Shown: positions 32,279-43,557, numbered from the stretch's first letter. The stretch: 64,000 bases of DNA from Atkinsonella hypoxylon (GCA_000729835.1 JFHB01000073.1:1-64000); one strand, 5' to 3'. The notes: generated from the sequence alone by a model not told the origin. Made by a program: numbers and translations.

Positions 32279-34510
32279 TCACCATGAGAAGTTCTCCACA
32301 ATCAACTTCACCGCAATGGGTCTATTCTTCGCAGCGTGACGGCCAAGCGCCGATACGATATATCGAACATCATCTGCCATACCATACGGGCCACACACAA
32401 CAACTATCGTCCCCTCTTGCTGGTCCAGCAGCTCTTTCTCCAAAATCTCTCGCAGGTTTAGTCTTTCACGTACCGACAGTGTAACATCGAGGGAGCCCCA
32501 AGCTCGCTTTAAACCCTGGCCACAGTCGAATCCTAACATGCTCTCGACGGCATGAACCAGCGGCATAGAACGGACGCCCCAGTACAGTTTCTGTGAGCCA
32601 CACGGCATTCCCGCTTCATTGAAGTGGTCTAGCGCCGGCAGAGCGCCTGTGATGCCTACACCTCCCGCAATACATAAGAGATTGGGAAAGTCATGGGTTG
32701 GAGATGGGTGCTGTTCTTGGAAGAACGTGTTGCCGATATCGTACGGGCCTTCTACCAACACGGGGACTCCCTTTTCTCCAAACTTGCGCTTTGGAAGCAA
32801 CCCAGTCAATCCGCCATGTCGTCGAACAAAGACAACAACGCCCGACTTGGCAGGTTTAATTGTTTCCTGGTCTTTTTCCTGTTCAGGCTTCCAAGTCATA
32901 GGCCTGTTGCTTCCCAGGGTCGTGACACCATTCTCAATACCCTTGTCTCCACACGATTGTTGGATAACAGAATGGCTTCCTATACATGACTTGCGGTACG
33001 TTACTGCCGCTACTGAGAATGGATGGTTCTCCCAGAACCTCCACGGACTAACAGTCGGAAAATGCAAGTAGATATGACCCTTTGCCGACAGATTCGGGAT
33101 ATCTAGGCGGTAATACATGTCATCTACTGGCGTTATGTAAGCCCTCCTGATACCATTTCGCAGCAGCCGAGCGAGACGGACGGCTCGGTCAAAAACCCAT
33201 ATAGTAATGGACATGACGAGCCAGTTCTCAAAGCCCCAATCAAACGTATAAACAAGGTTGATGTGGTAAAATGCTCCGACAAGCACGACGATAGCAAGAG
33301 TAACATGGAGGATCAGGAAGAGCTCATACACCCTCTGCCGAATGAATTGGACGGAAAATACACACAAGGAGACCATGGCAAGTATGGCGGATGAGCCAAA
33401 TTTCCAGTACCGTCTGGACATCTCTTCCCGCGTGAATCCATCTTCTTTGAGAACCATGTCTAGGTAGAGAGTGCTGTGGACGACAGCATGTAACATGCAC
33501 AGCACAGCAGTCCAGCGATGCATCAAGAGAAATGTAGAGTGCGACCAGTTTGTCAACCACAACAAGAGGTTGTTTCTTCCAGCATATAGCATGACGAGAG
33601 GCAGCAGCGCGCAGCTCATAGCACCAGAGCGGTTGGCGACATAGGTCATCAGCTGGCCTGGTTGTGCGTAGTAAATGCCCTGATAGCTACTTGCAATGTT
33701 GACCGCCCACATATATAAAATGAAGATGGTTTGACCACGGGTAGGAACCATGCCTAGGCCCCAGACCGGTGCGACATGTTTTTTTCCTATCAAAGGAGGG
33801 TCAATGAACCACGCATAAAAGCAGGTACGCCAAGTTGCTGGCCACGGCAGGAATCGCAGTAAAGAGAGACCGATGGGGATGACGGCACCAGATATGAATA
33901 CCACCATGCCATACCAGGATGATCTCTCTTCTGTGTGAGCGCGTGCACCCATTCTAACAACCCATGATTGGTAGAGCTCATCGGGTATAGAAGCAGTGTA
34001 GTTGAGCACTCTCTTAGTATTGAACATCTCGGTCGGTGTAGCCGTGATTGACGATATCAGCGTCTGATAAGTTTGGAATCGCGGATCAAGCTGCGTCTTG
34101 TTTCCTGGAAACTGGTCTCTGTAGAACTTCTCAAGTCTGTCTGGAGATAAGTCGATGCATCGTGTCTTGACGCAGTAGGCCACAGTCCTCATGTAATGCT
34201 CATTATGTGCTTTGCAAGCCTCCGTGTAAGATTTCGTCACTTTCCACCCATTCCCAGACGGATAATGCGGAGCCTCTGATGCATCCTCGTCTCGTTTTTT
34301 CTTCCTCAGCTCGACAGCCAGGTCTTCATTCGTACAATTGAGCGGTGCTCCTCTCACAGCGAAGAGGCACGAGAACCCACACCGGGGCTCATAAAGCGTG
34401 AGTCCATATCCGATAAAGCCATTGGCCTCGTAGGCGTTGGTCACTGATAGAGCACGAATGCCTGGGACGAGAGCCAGGAGGGCGAGCATCCGGGGGAAGG
34501 ATATTCGCAT
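32279..34510 (-). CDS. Ferric/cupric reductase transmembrane component (FRE family)
   Basis: Plasma-membrane flavocytochrome that reduces Fe3+ (often siderophore- or citrate-bound) outside the cell with NADPH from inside. The model has 743 residues without introns. I start at the ATG giving MRISFPRMLALLALVPGIRA, a clear signal peptide, and not at the frame's first ATG 35 codons upstream. A Cys-rich extracellular domain is followed by six or so membrane helices with the bis-heme histidine pattern HRWTAVLCMLHAVVHS, the FAD-binding motif HPFSVAAV, the NAD(P)-binding GGVGITGALPAL and the CGPYGMADD motif. It ends in ENFSW, the usual FRE C-terminus. A perfect ATCAGATAA iron-GATA element lies 0.88 kb upstream. 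No ferroxidase or permease gene is adjacent, so this is more likely a siderophore-route reductase or a stand-alone one. Confidence 0.92.
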   Translation of the reverse strand: MRISFPRMLALLALVPGIRALSVTNAYEANGFIGYGLTLYEPRCGFSCLFAVRGAPLNCTNEDLAVELRKKKRDEDASEAPHYPSGNGWKVTKSYTEACKAHNEHYMRTVAYCVKTRCIDLSPDRLEKFYRDQFPGNKTQLDPRFQTYQTLISSITATPTEMFNTKRVLNYTASIPDELYQSWVVRMGARAHTEERSSWYGMVVFISGAVIPIGLSLLRFLPWPATWRTCFYAWFIDPPLIGKKHVAPVWGLGMVPTRGQTIFILYMWAVNIASSYQGIYYAQPGQLMTYVANRSGAMSCALLPLVMLYAGRNNLLLWLTNWSHSTFLLMHRWTAVLCMLHAVVHSTLYLDMVLKEDGFTREEMSRRYWKFGSSAILAMVSLCVFSVQFIRQRVYELFLILHVTLAIVVLVGAFYHINLVYTFDWGFENWLVMSITIWVFDRAVRLARLLRNGIRRAYITPVDDMYYRLDIPNLSAKGHIYLHFPTVSPWRFWENHPFSVAAVTYRKSCIGSHSVIQQSCGDKGIENGVTTLGSNRPMTWKPEQEKDQETIKPAKSGVVVFVRRHGGLTGLLPKRKFGEKGVPVLVEGPYDIGNTFFQEQHPSPTHDFPNLLCIAGGVGITGALPALDHFNEAGMPCGSQKLYWGVRSMPLVHAVESMLGFDCGQGLKRAWGSLDVTLSVRERLNLREILEKELLDQQEGTIVVVCGPYGMADDVRYIVSALGRHAAKNRPIAVKLIVENFSW

Positions 34511-35269
34511 TGTGGGAGGGGTATAAAGCACAAATATTAAGCAACGCACGAACGGCCAGAAGGGTCCGACATAAAGCGCGAGACAAAACAATCCGCAAGT
34601 CTCGGAATCGTCCATTTGACAAGAGCGTATCTCTATATATCTCCGTTAACGGGACGGAACTCCGAATACAACGCTATGTCCAGGTCATTATCGCGGATCC
34701 CTCCATTGCGGAAACTCTATCCGTCTTCCGACGCGTTCTGGGATAGACAAGAAGGCTCTTCATTGGGAAAACGAAGCGGGGTATGAGCGAAGGGGCGGTC
34801 CGGAACCCCTTTCGTAATTACATCATGCTGAGCTGGTGATGAGCTTGATCGGACTCCTCGCAGATGTGCTCCACTGGAAACAAAGTCTGGATGAATGGGT
34901 TGTATGAAGTGCCGAGGCTGTGATATGCACGGACAGGCCAACTAGGATGGGCTGTGGCGTAGGCAAGAAGATACTACACTCGTGCTGGATAATACATTAT
35001 CAATACGGCCTGTCTTGGATTCTGCCTTGGGAAGTAACTGCTACGTAGATCAACTGCACATATTTCATATCGAACTGTCAAGCATATGAGATTGAAGCTA
35101 AAATGTGCCATATCACACTCTCAGACAGCTCCAGCTCATAAAAGTTCATAGCAGTAGCAAGCAAAACGCTCCCACACGTCGCCGCCTTCTCTTTGCCCAT
35201 GGCTAAATCGCATTACTCCGTCCTTACCACTCCTAAGTATTCTTATCTACAACTCAATCACTATTCTTC

Positions 35270-35340
35270 TCCACTTCTAGTCTCGCCTGTGCCTCGTTTC
35301 TAACTACTAGGTCTCAGCTAAGACTAAGACTAGAAGTGGA
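35270..35340. repeat. 14-bp perfect inverted repeat
   Basis: TCCACTTCTAGTCT (35270-35283) is the exact reverse complement of AGACTAGAAGTGGA (35327-35340); 43 nt separate the arms. Transcribed, it would make a strong stem-loop. It may be the end pair of a very small transposon-like element or a chance structure. Confidence 0.8.
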
Positions 35341-35374
35341 CAAGGAAGGTGAATGAACCCTTCCCAAAAGTGGA

Positions 35375-35401
35375 GATCAGATTGATAAGATGATCAGATA
35401 A
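35375..35401. promoter_or_regulatory. Cluster of GATA sites incl. ATCAGATAA (SreA/Fep1-type)
   Basis: ATCAGATAA at 35393-35401 matches exactly the ATCWGATAA consensus known for the fungal iron-repressing GATA factors (SreA, Urbs1, Fep1). Just before it come ATCAGAT and TGATAAG, so three GATA-type cores lie within 27 nt. The nearest downstream gene reading away from it is the ferric reductase at 34510, a typical target. Confidence 0.5.
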
Positions 35402-35648
35402 CGCAAAAATTCTTCAGCGCCACACGACCCATTGCACCGTAGCGAATCAGACATGGGCGCTTCTCCGGGACTTGGTATAACGCCGAGTTCGGAGGACGGC
35501 AAAGCTGTTGGCCAGCATGGTTCTTATACCGTTGTTTTAAAGTCTGTCAGGCTTTGCAGCAGGAGAACAGCTGCCCGAGGTCATGAATTGATTTATAGGA
35601 TCAGTAGCGAAACTTGAAAGAAAAGCTATTGCGGTGTATAGCTGCAAG

Positions 35649-35670
35649 CTCGGAACGAGCATGTTCCGAG
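35649..35670. repeat. 8-bp hairpin (CTCGGAAC/GTTCCGAG)
   Basis: Perfect 8-bp inverted repeat around a 6-nt loop. No T-tract follows. It lies in non-coding DNA just left of a TATA-containing segment. Confidence 0.7.
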
Positions 35671-36089
35671 CGTGCAACAAGCGTTCGAAGATCTCTCATA
35701 AAGAGGGGTAGCGCGAGTCATGATGTAATTGACCGCGCCACTTTCTGTTGCATTTTCTCTATAAAATAAGCGGAAAAATCCCTCTTGCTCTCTCTTGTAT
35801 CTAGATTAACTACTAGTCAATTGAATCACAAGCCATTCTTTTCTTGATTATTGCACCCAAACGCAGCACAATCGCGCGACAAAAACACTAATTGCTTTGT
35901 TTAATGATACATCGTCTTCCCTAGAATAAGATGGATAATTTGTGCTAATAATAGCAACAATAACATCATAACTGCTACTAGGAATCGATAGAGACTAGTG
36001 TTTTTATAAGGCCTTTCCCCATTGGACTGGTCAGCACAAATTGTAATTATCAGGACCTTCACTATAAAGGCGACCATGAATAAAGGCGG

Positions 36090-36235
36090 TAAATTCGCCA
36101 ATCCCTTATTACAAAAACGGAAAAGCGCAGAATAGCTGCATATAGCATAAATAGCTTATCGACTACGGCGAAACTACTTGACAGGGCCGAATAGCGGCCC
36201 GAAAGCACTGGGGCGAAATTCGAAAAGATAAGTGC
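36090..36235. repeat. Degenerate dispersed repeat, copy 2
   Basis: Same ordered blocks as at 19465-19625: AATCCC, AAACGGAAAAGCG, AGAA, CTGCA, and GGGGCGAA followed by TTCG, in the same orientation. The copies are recognisable only by these blocks. Confidence 0.5.
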
Positions 36236-37268
36236 CGCTGTGTGCTCCATTGGTCCAATGGATCCGAATGGTAACGTGTACGTTAAGTTTGTGACTACTG
36301 ACAAAGGAGATAAAATGCCTCACTCAGAGGTTGTGGGCTTCTTAAAGCCTGGGGAGCGAAGATATGGGCCTTCTTCCAAGGCTACGATAGTCTGATAACT
36401 AAGGTTCCGATTGATAAGTCTGGATTAACGAAGACGTTAAATAATTAAAGCTAAACTGCTCACAATAGAGCTATTGACTGATAAAGCTGCCAATAAATTC
36501 AATGCTGTAACCTCTAGACCTTAATTAATAATTGAAGGTTCTACATAAGGTACAAAATCTATCATGCTTTCTTTAGTAAATGCTCGGTAAGCTACTGCAT
36601 AATTAGGTCTTCGCCCGCTCCGGCTCCTGACTCGTGCAGACTGTAAGCAACAATCATTCCTGCACCATGGGTTCCGGGATCGCAGCGTCTTGTGATAGTC
36701 CCAGTTGACCTTCCGAAGGAATAGTCCGCAGGCTGTGTGTGCCGAACGAGTTGGATGAGTGGTCGGTCATGTGTCCCCTGAAAAGATCGTCATTACGTAG
36801 GGCTTTGTCATGACGCTTGCGGCACTTGTTGTGGTTGTGCGTTTACGCGAGGCGTACTCCGTAGGCTTGAGCGAGAAACGTACGATGGCTTGCAACGTGG
36901 ATTGCCAGGGTGCTCCGCCAAGGTAGTGTAGGTAGTGTTGTTTTGGAAGGCAGCTGTTAAGAGGAGATAGAATGATTTGCGAGGGGCCCTTCTTTTCGGT
37001 TTTCTTTCATATTGGTGAGAACTAACACCCAGTCAGTATCAAAAGCACAAGCCATCATGTTCTTCTATGATAACTGGAGACTCGAAACTGGCTTGCTTTG
37101 TTTCACGATGCAGCAAGGTTATTGCAAGTATATGAGAAGACGTAAATATACCTCTGTTGATGTAAATGCGTATAAGAAGATGACGTCACTATCCAGTACC
37201 CGCCTTCAAACACTCTTGAGTATACAAAATGCGAGTGTGCAAGCCAATATGTAAACCAAATGCAGGCC

Positions 37269-39733
37269 CTATGACACCCGTGGAAACACATCCGGGCAGG
37301 TAATCTGCAACCACTCGGCCATGTTCTTCATATCGGGCGCTTTACGCTCAGCATCCTGACCCCCGTTCGCCTGCCAGTTGGCCTCGAATCGCTCCAGGGC
37401 CTGCGTCAGCGCCCCTTCGTCCAGATGATGCTCCAAGATGGCTTTATTGAGCGCATCTACAAAGATGCTCCATCGACCCTTATGATACGATCCCACAAGA
37501 CCCGACCATGCCTTGGTAGCGTAGTCGTTGAGACTGGTAGCGTCCACTTGCCATACCGTCACTTGAGAGCGTGCGTTAAACGCAAACAAGTCTTCATTGC
37601 CTGATCGTGCTCCCCATTTTCGAGCGCCATCCATCCATTTGTCCATCCTAAAGTGCGTATTCGTTGAAAGAACGTCGTCGAGCAGGGACAAAAGAGCAAG
37701 CAAGTTTTTCCCTGCCTCTTCGACATCACAGGTGGATGAACTCGACCGAAGCTCATACGATTTGGTCATTTCGCATTTATAGGCGCTGATAAGCCTGTTG
37801 TACTTTGAGTCAAATGCGTTGCCAAGCACTTGGCGCGAGACATCGATGAAATCAAGTTGAAAGGTCGGCACATTCCACAGTGTAAAGTGACGGCGAGCCG
37901 ATCTGAGCATGAGCTCCCACGCTTTTTGCAGAATATTGGGGTTGTAATGGACGGCTGTTGGGTGTGGGAAGTGACCTGTTCGATTCACGATTCCAGAAAG
38001 AGCTGGACGCAGCTGATACGTTGCAACAGGGACTTGAGGGATATCAGTGCGTTTGTTGGTGTAGACATAGGCGCGAAGGATTTCCCAGGCCTCGTACAGC
38101 TCGTTGGGCAGGCTGGACCCCAATGCATATCGTCGGGTGGTCCAATCTTTGAAGTATTGTTGAGTATCTTGGGGGGATGATTTCCATGCCTGGTCAAGGA
38201 GAATGTCATAAACAATCTCGTTACCCTCAAAAGCCTCTGAAGAAATTCCGAAGCCAACGAGTGAGTTTGATTGGGAGAGTGCGTCAATCGGCCCGCTGGT
38301 GAGGGTTTGCACTCGTCCTTCAAGCCCCATGTTGCCTCCAAAATCATGCAGCTGGCACCAGATCCATCGCTTACCGGAGTAGCTGTTTGTGCGTTGCCAC
38401 TGGGGATTTACTTCTGAGTAAAGATCGAGAATCAACATGCCTTGATTATCAGTCACGCCGCCCAAGTAGGCGTCAATGCGTGGCTGCGTCCAGAAATTCC
38501 GACTTGCGTAGAAAAGCCATCCTTGAAGCAACCAAACCGCGGCAGGGTTGGCAGCAGTGAGGCTATCGTAGGTATGTTTCGAGACGTCTGAAAGGTATGT
38601 GGTCTCGCCTGATGCGGGAGCCAGCTCATTGAACTGATCAAGAGTATAAATATTGGTGACATTACCAAAAGCCTTGATCTGTTTGGAAATAAACAATTTC
38701 TGTAGTTCCTTGTACGTGCTATCCGTAGGACTGAGAAATAAATCGCGGCTATACTTGTCTGGCGCTGGAGCAAACCAATTGGGAGAAGCAGTCAATTTAA
38801 CATTGGGCCGAACCTTCTGAATCGTTTTTGGGACAAATCCCGGGAACGCGGGCAGGACTGGGGTGATGCCAAGTTCCACCATCCGATCTAGGATTTTTTT
38901 CTGAAGATCAAATTGCTCGTCAATGAACTTCAGAGGCAGGTTCCCCTTGGCCCCCCAAGAACCCTGAATATTACCAAAACGATTCCAGGCTTGGAACGCT
39001 GGACCACTGAGGAAGGGCAAAATGTCTTCTTCTTCAAGCCCGAGATCCTTGAAACTATCAAGAAAAATCTTTTCGTAGCCAACCCAGGCAAGTTGCAGGT
39101 TGACGCCTCGCAAGGCAGCCCAGTCCAGAAACCTCTCCCATTCCTCCCATTCATACCAAGCAAAGGTGTATGAGAAGGTCACTAATGTCGTGCACAGGGT
39201 CAGCCAAAGCAGATGAAATGCATACTTCATCGCCTCCGCTTACCGGTGTTGAGATTGTATCTCCAAGGTACGACACTCTCCCCCTTCAATTCTTCGACTG
39301 GAGCCGGAAGAGTCTCCTGCGTCTTCTCGTATCTGTCGACAAAGAAAGACTGATCAATCTGCAGAACCTCATTGGCGTAGTGCCGCAATCTACGCTTTGA
39401 GGTCAGTGGCTAATCTGAATTAAATCTAGACATCAGTAGTATCGTTGTGGGCCAAATTGTATGAACTTACGCCCTAGCAAGAGCATTTAGCGTTGTACCC
39501 TCAACAAGGATTTTTCCGTTCTTGCCCGCCTTGACTGTGTAATTGTCGTTGGTAGGCTGGTTCCAGCGCGACCAATTCTCGCTCTTCAATGTCAGTTTGA
39601 ATTGAAAAGAATTTCCCTGGTCAGGAAACAGACGATTTGCTAGAGCAGCAATTCCTGCTGTAGACGATGACAAAGCGCTCGTAGCAGATACCGAAAGTAT
39701 TGCCGCGACGGCCAGTCGCAGTAAAGACACCAT
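37269..39733 (-). CDS. NAGLU: Secreted alpha-N-acetylglucosaminidase (GH89, NAGLU-like)
   Basis: Retaining glycosidase that removes terminal alpha-linked N-acetylglucosamine. Three exons (39471-39733, 39244-39389, 37269-39181) join in phase to give 773 residues, similar to human NAGLU. The start MVSLLRLAVAAILSVSATSA is a signal peptide, so secretion or vacuolar targeting is expected. The catalytic domain shows PWRYNLNTVTFSYTFAWYEWEEWERFLDWAALRGVNL across two exons, FNELAPASG with the likely acid/base Glu, and SSEAFEGNE with the likely nucleophile, which matches the human Glu316/Glu446 pattern as I remember it. Family-typical WLLQGWLF and WCQLHDFGGNMGLEG are present. Nothing is broken. Bacteria and animals have this family; among fungi it is patchy, so its target glycan here is open. 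Confidence 0.92.
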
Positions 39734-40678
39734 CGCCCCCACGCAGCCAAACGACGCGACGCGACGCGACGAGTTGAAGTCGCTATTTAAACGTCACAAG
39801 TGTCGGAAAATCCGTGTCCCTTCGCAATTGCGCCCTTGATTATTTGTCGAGTAGAGTCGCATGGATGGCTAAAGCGAGCAAGATATAGGAATGAAGAGCA
39901 CACCACGCGAAATCAGCGACAAGCAGTTATTTCCCAGCGCCAGCTGTTGGAACAGCGAGAAGATGCGACATGTCTGGGCGCGAGAAACGATATAAGAGTT
40001 GGAAAAAAGATGCTACGTTACGAAAACAGACACGCGAAATTAAGATAGGGGAGAATCATCTATAACACACCAGACTGCTTGGAGGGAACTCGAGCAAAAT
40101 AATACACGGCACTGGGGGAGAATGGAGGGAAGGAGGGAGGGACAGGAATTGAACAGGGGACGAGGAAGGAGCGACACAAGTGACAAAGTTGGCCTTCCAT
40201 GTAGCGTTGAAGTACTGCAACTCGACGATAAGACGATCATGATCACCGATCAGGAGGCAGACGGTATGCGTGGATCACATCATCTGCTCCATCAATGGGT
40301 TTGCGCGTGACTCTGCTGAGACTACGAAACACACACAGGCGTCTTGGAAATAAAGCGGGTGATGGAAAACAGGAGGCAGCGCGCGTATCTCTTTGGTGCC
40401 GCTAAAGACACCCATCACTCCACAGTCCGGTAACTTACTAACTACAGGACCTGGTGGGGGGGGAAGGGGCGGTCACGATGGGAGTAGCCGATCGACAAAT
40501 TACAGGCCGTTACGGAGTATACAACGCTAGCTAAGGAAATCGGACATAGGTGCTTGATAGTTAGGTAGTTAATGCAGCTCCGAATGGATGACTGTTTGGT
40601 GGTACGGCGGCTGAGGACCATGGCCTGTGCATACATCACTGCATTGCGCGCAGGCCTAGGGATGGTGTCTAGACCAGG
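39734..40678. other. Spacer, no gene seen
   Basis: Contains a CGACG microsatellite just upstream of the GH89 start (39752-39770), a purine-rich stretch near 40110-40170 and TACGGAGTA at 40511-40519. Confidence 0.5.
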
Positions 40679-41303
40679 TCATGCACTCTCATTATACCCC
40701 ATCACAGTCTCGCCCGCCGCCCGCGACTGCTTCGCTGCAAATCTTTTAATCTCAGCATATCGCTCTCTGTCTTCCGGGTGCGCAATTAGCTACTCCTTGA
40801 AGATGCGATGTCGCTCCGCCTCTGAACAATCCAGTCCAAAGACGTGCAGATTCACGGGCATAGGCTCCCTGCCACGCCTAAAGAAGCGGTGTTCGTGCCA
40901 TGCCCGCTCACGGAACAGGAAAGTGAAGCCAGCGGACTGCAATGGGCCGGCGAAGGAATTTTCGCCTAGAATGTCCTTGACGGTGAGATCAATATCTAAT
41001 GGCCTTGGCGGGGAGATTGGGCACGCTTGTTGAGCCCACGTGGGAGATGGCGAGTGCGGTGTCGCTCAAGGCAGCTTGGATGCGGTTCCTGACTTTTTGG
41101 AACTGCTGCGGCCATGTTGGATCAGGTTCCACTATTTCAAGTTCATTTATGAGCTTGCGGGTTGCGATGCGCTCGATGTTGTTGGGGTCATATTCGATGC
41201 GTTGGCCGATTTGTGCTGATGTGAGGGCACTGAGGGGCATGCTCGTTTGTCGAGGGGCAGAGCGGTTGGGAATCGCAAACGGAGAACGCAGATATTGAGT
41301 CAT
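40679..41303 (-). pseudogene. GrpB/UPF0157 family pseudogene (frameshift plus stop)
   Basis: The first 100 codons read through NELEIVEPDPTWPQQF and ISHVGSTSVPNLPAKAI, the hallmark of GrpB-like nucleotidyltransferase-fold proteins. The frame then breaks near 40998: two bases appear to be missing, after which the expected DIDLTVKDILGENSF continues in another frame. A TAG at 40791-40793 interrupts RIFKE-LIAHPEDRERY where the family normally has Trp, consistent with a G-to-A change. The last block, RYAEIKRFAAKQSRAAGETV, ends at a TGA. Both lesions are inside conserved blocks, so I call it a pseudogene. It is recent enough that nearly the whole protein can be followed. Confidence 0.8.
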
Positions 41304-41967
41304 TACCTAGCTTTAGTTTGGGCCTCGTGCTTGGGCTTCCATGGGTGCGCCTAGTTCCCAGACTCTTGCTCGATGCATGGTTCGATGGCGGCTCCGTCAA
41401 CCACGACAAAGTGGGAGTCATTAATTGACGCTGGTGAGCTTGAGATGACTGCAGTGCAGCAGCGCTCGTCCTGGAATCCCAAGGCAGGCGGCGCACAAGA
41501 CAGCACACACAAGACAGCACACAAGATTCTTTCCCCTGTTCTAAGGAATGTCCTGTGGATTAGCATGGATCTCAATTGCATGTCGTTTGGGTGAAGCTAC
41601 CAAATGCATCGGAATTGATGATTTGCCTTTCTGCCAGCTCGAAACTCGGCGACGTACTTTTGTCCCCTCAAGACGGGCATTTGGTCTCGATGCACATACG
41701 GACTGCGGTGAATTTGGCCCTGAGGGTGTCTGATGAACTGATGAATTGCGATGTTGAGGCTGAAAAGTAGGACAGATGATTGTCCTTTATTTGAAGCTTT
41801 GTGGAGCCTTGACTCTCTGCTTCGGCTGCGCCACAACTGGCTCCAAAGCAAGAACAGCACAGCGACATTCAACGTTGGTTATCCGAGAGCTCATTCAGAG
41901 ACGTCAATAGGACAGCTGCTCAATCAACGTGCCATAATCCACGCTCACTTGCATCAATGCCCTCGCC
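41304..41967. other. Spacer upstream of the TRAPPC12-like gene
   Basis: No supported frame. Contains an ACAAGACAGCAC tandem pair near 41494-41522. Confidence 0.5.
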
Positions 41968-43557
41968 ATGGACCGCCCCGAAAAAGGCTCCCCAAGCGGC
42001 CACACCAGGAACAAATCCTCAGTCTCGCGATGTAAGTTTGTAACCCTGCATGGTCTTCACCTTGCACCTATTATCCCATCCTGTCCCATTCTCCCACCTA
42101 TCCACTGAACAACTGCCCCGTTATATATGAGAGACCAGCTTCATCCCTGGTCGCGATACCGCCATCCACGTTTCAATTTGCTCACCTCCCACAGCTTCGC
42201 GCCCACGGTCCTCTACCAGAGGGCCACTCGACGTAGATGAGTTCGTGTGCCGACCCAGTCAACGTCAAGTTCACCAGCTAACTAACCTACCCAGTGGACC
42301 CTTGAGCACGCCCTCAACACCAGAGCCGCAACGTCTCAGCGCCCAGCTCCCCGATCGCGCAGCATCGCAAGCCCGACCCTCACCAAGCTCGCCCATCCCG
42401 CAAGTGAGGGATCCACGCCCCAAGGACTTTTCATTCCTCCTCCGTCCCGAGATCTATCATCCTCTCACACCCCTCAACGTCCCAGTCGCCTTCCGCAACT
42501 CACCCAAGCAGCCTGATCCGTCTGCACCACTAGAGCAGCTCCTTGCAAATGGCCACTTCCGAGCAGCAGCCATCGCGGCGGTCCAAGAGTTGACGGGCTC
42601 TGGTGCTCACGGAGCCGTAGACCCGACCGACTCACGCCGAATCTTTGACCTGCTTTACACACGACTCGTTTGCTTGACGCTGATTAATGCAACTGCGCTG
42701 GCAGCTCAAGAGGTGAAGGCGCTGGAGGATCTCAGCAACGCGCGGGTATACCTTGACGAAGAGACGGGTCAACACCTTGTTCCATGGCATCTACGTGTGC
42801 TCAATGTGCGTCTCCAGGCGCTGGGGTTTGGCGACCCCCGTCGAGCCGTCATGAGTTACCACGATCTAGCGAGGGAAGCTCGGGATCACATCAGCAAGGC
42901 AGCTGCTCAGCATGGCAATTCAACCAGCGAATTATGGAAAGCGCGTCTGCATGAGCTAGGCGTCAAGGTCGCCGGTGCGTTGATTGAGATGGACGACTTG
43001 TCTGGCGCGGCGCACCATCTGGATACCCTGCGAGATCAAGGAGACGGCAAGATTAGCCTGTCCAAGGCTCTCCTGTGGCTGCATCTGGGTGATGTGGACA
43101 AAGCGCGGAAATGCGCTGCCCACTGCTCCAAGGACGTAGCCGAGATTGAGAAGTTGATATCGGCGCTCTGTGACATGGCGGATGGCGAGTATGAGGCGGC
43201 GCTGGGTCAGTGGGAGGGACTAGGGGGCGATCTGGCTGGTGATGAGATGGTGGGTATGAACACAGCGGTATGCTTGCTATACCTTGGTCGAATATCAGAG
43301 GTCTGTCACTTGTTTCCCAATCTGTTGGCAAAAACAAGGGCATCGGCCAGCTTACTTCTTTGCAGGGCCGTGAAATCCTCGAGAACCTCATCCAGTCGGG
43401 ATTTTCGTCCCACACGCTGCTGTTCAACTTATCCACCATGTACGAGCTATGTACTGAGAAGCACCGGCAGCTCAAGATGAAGCTTGCGGAGCGAGTTGCC
43501 GGGATGGACGAATCTTCAGCAGGATGGGAGAAGATGAATGCGGACTTTAAGCTGTAG
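41968..43557 (+). CDS. TRAPPC12-like protein (TPR repeats)
   Basis: Related to the TRAPP III subunit TRAPPC12, which works in ER-to-Golgi traffic and autophagy. Four exons (41968-42031, 42195-42240, 42295-43300, 43366-43557) fit in phase to give 435 residues. The N-terminal 100 residues are disordered and Pro/Ser-rich (STRGPLDVDDGPLSTPSTPEPQ spans two junctions). Conserved marks follow: DFSFLLRPEIYHPL, PLEQLLANGHFRAAAIAA, DLLYTRLVCLTLIN and VPWHLRVLNVRLQALG. TPR-type helical pairs run to the C-terminus (GREILENLIQSGF, LLFNLSTMYELCTEKHRQLK). The 46-nt second exon is easily missed, but its frame is forced by the neighbouring phases. Whether it sits in a TRAPP complex in this fungus is inference. 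Confidence 0.85.

Larger units (their letters stand above)
34511..37268. other. 2.8-kb spacer upstream of the ferric reductase
   Basis: No gene is supported. It contains the iron-GATA cluster, two inverted repeats (35270-35340 and 35649-35670), a TATA-containing stretch near 35760, the second copy of the degenerate repeat and a TACTCCGTA motif (36855-36863). The 35650-35900 part has promoter-like layout (hairpin, TATAAAATA, CT-rich run) that could be a remnant of an LTR, but I found no matching partner. Confidence 0.5.

Noticed and set aside
35640..35900. Solo LTR of a retrotransposon
   Set aside because: It has a TATA-like box and CT-rich run, but no TG...CA ends, target-site duplication or second copy could be found in the window.
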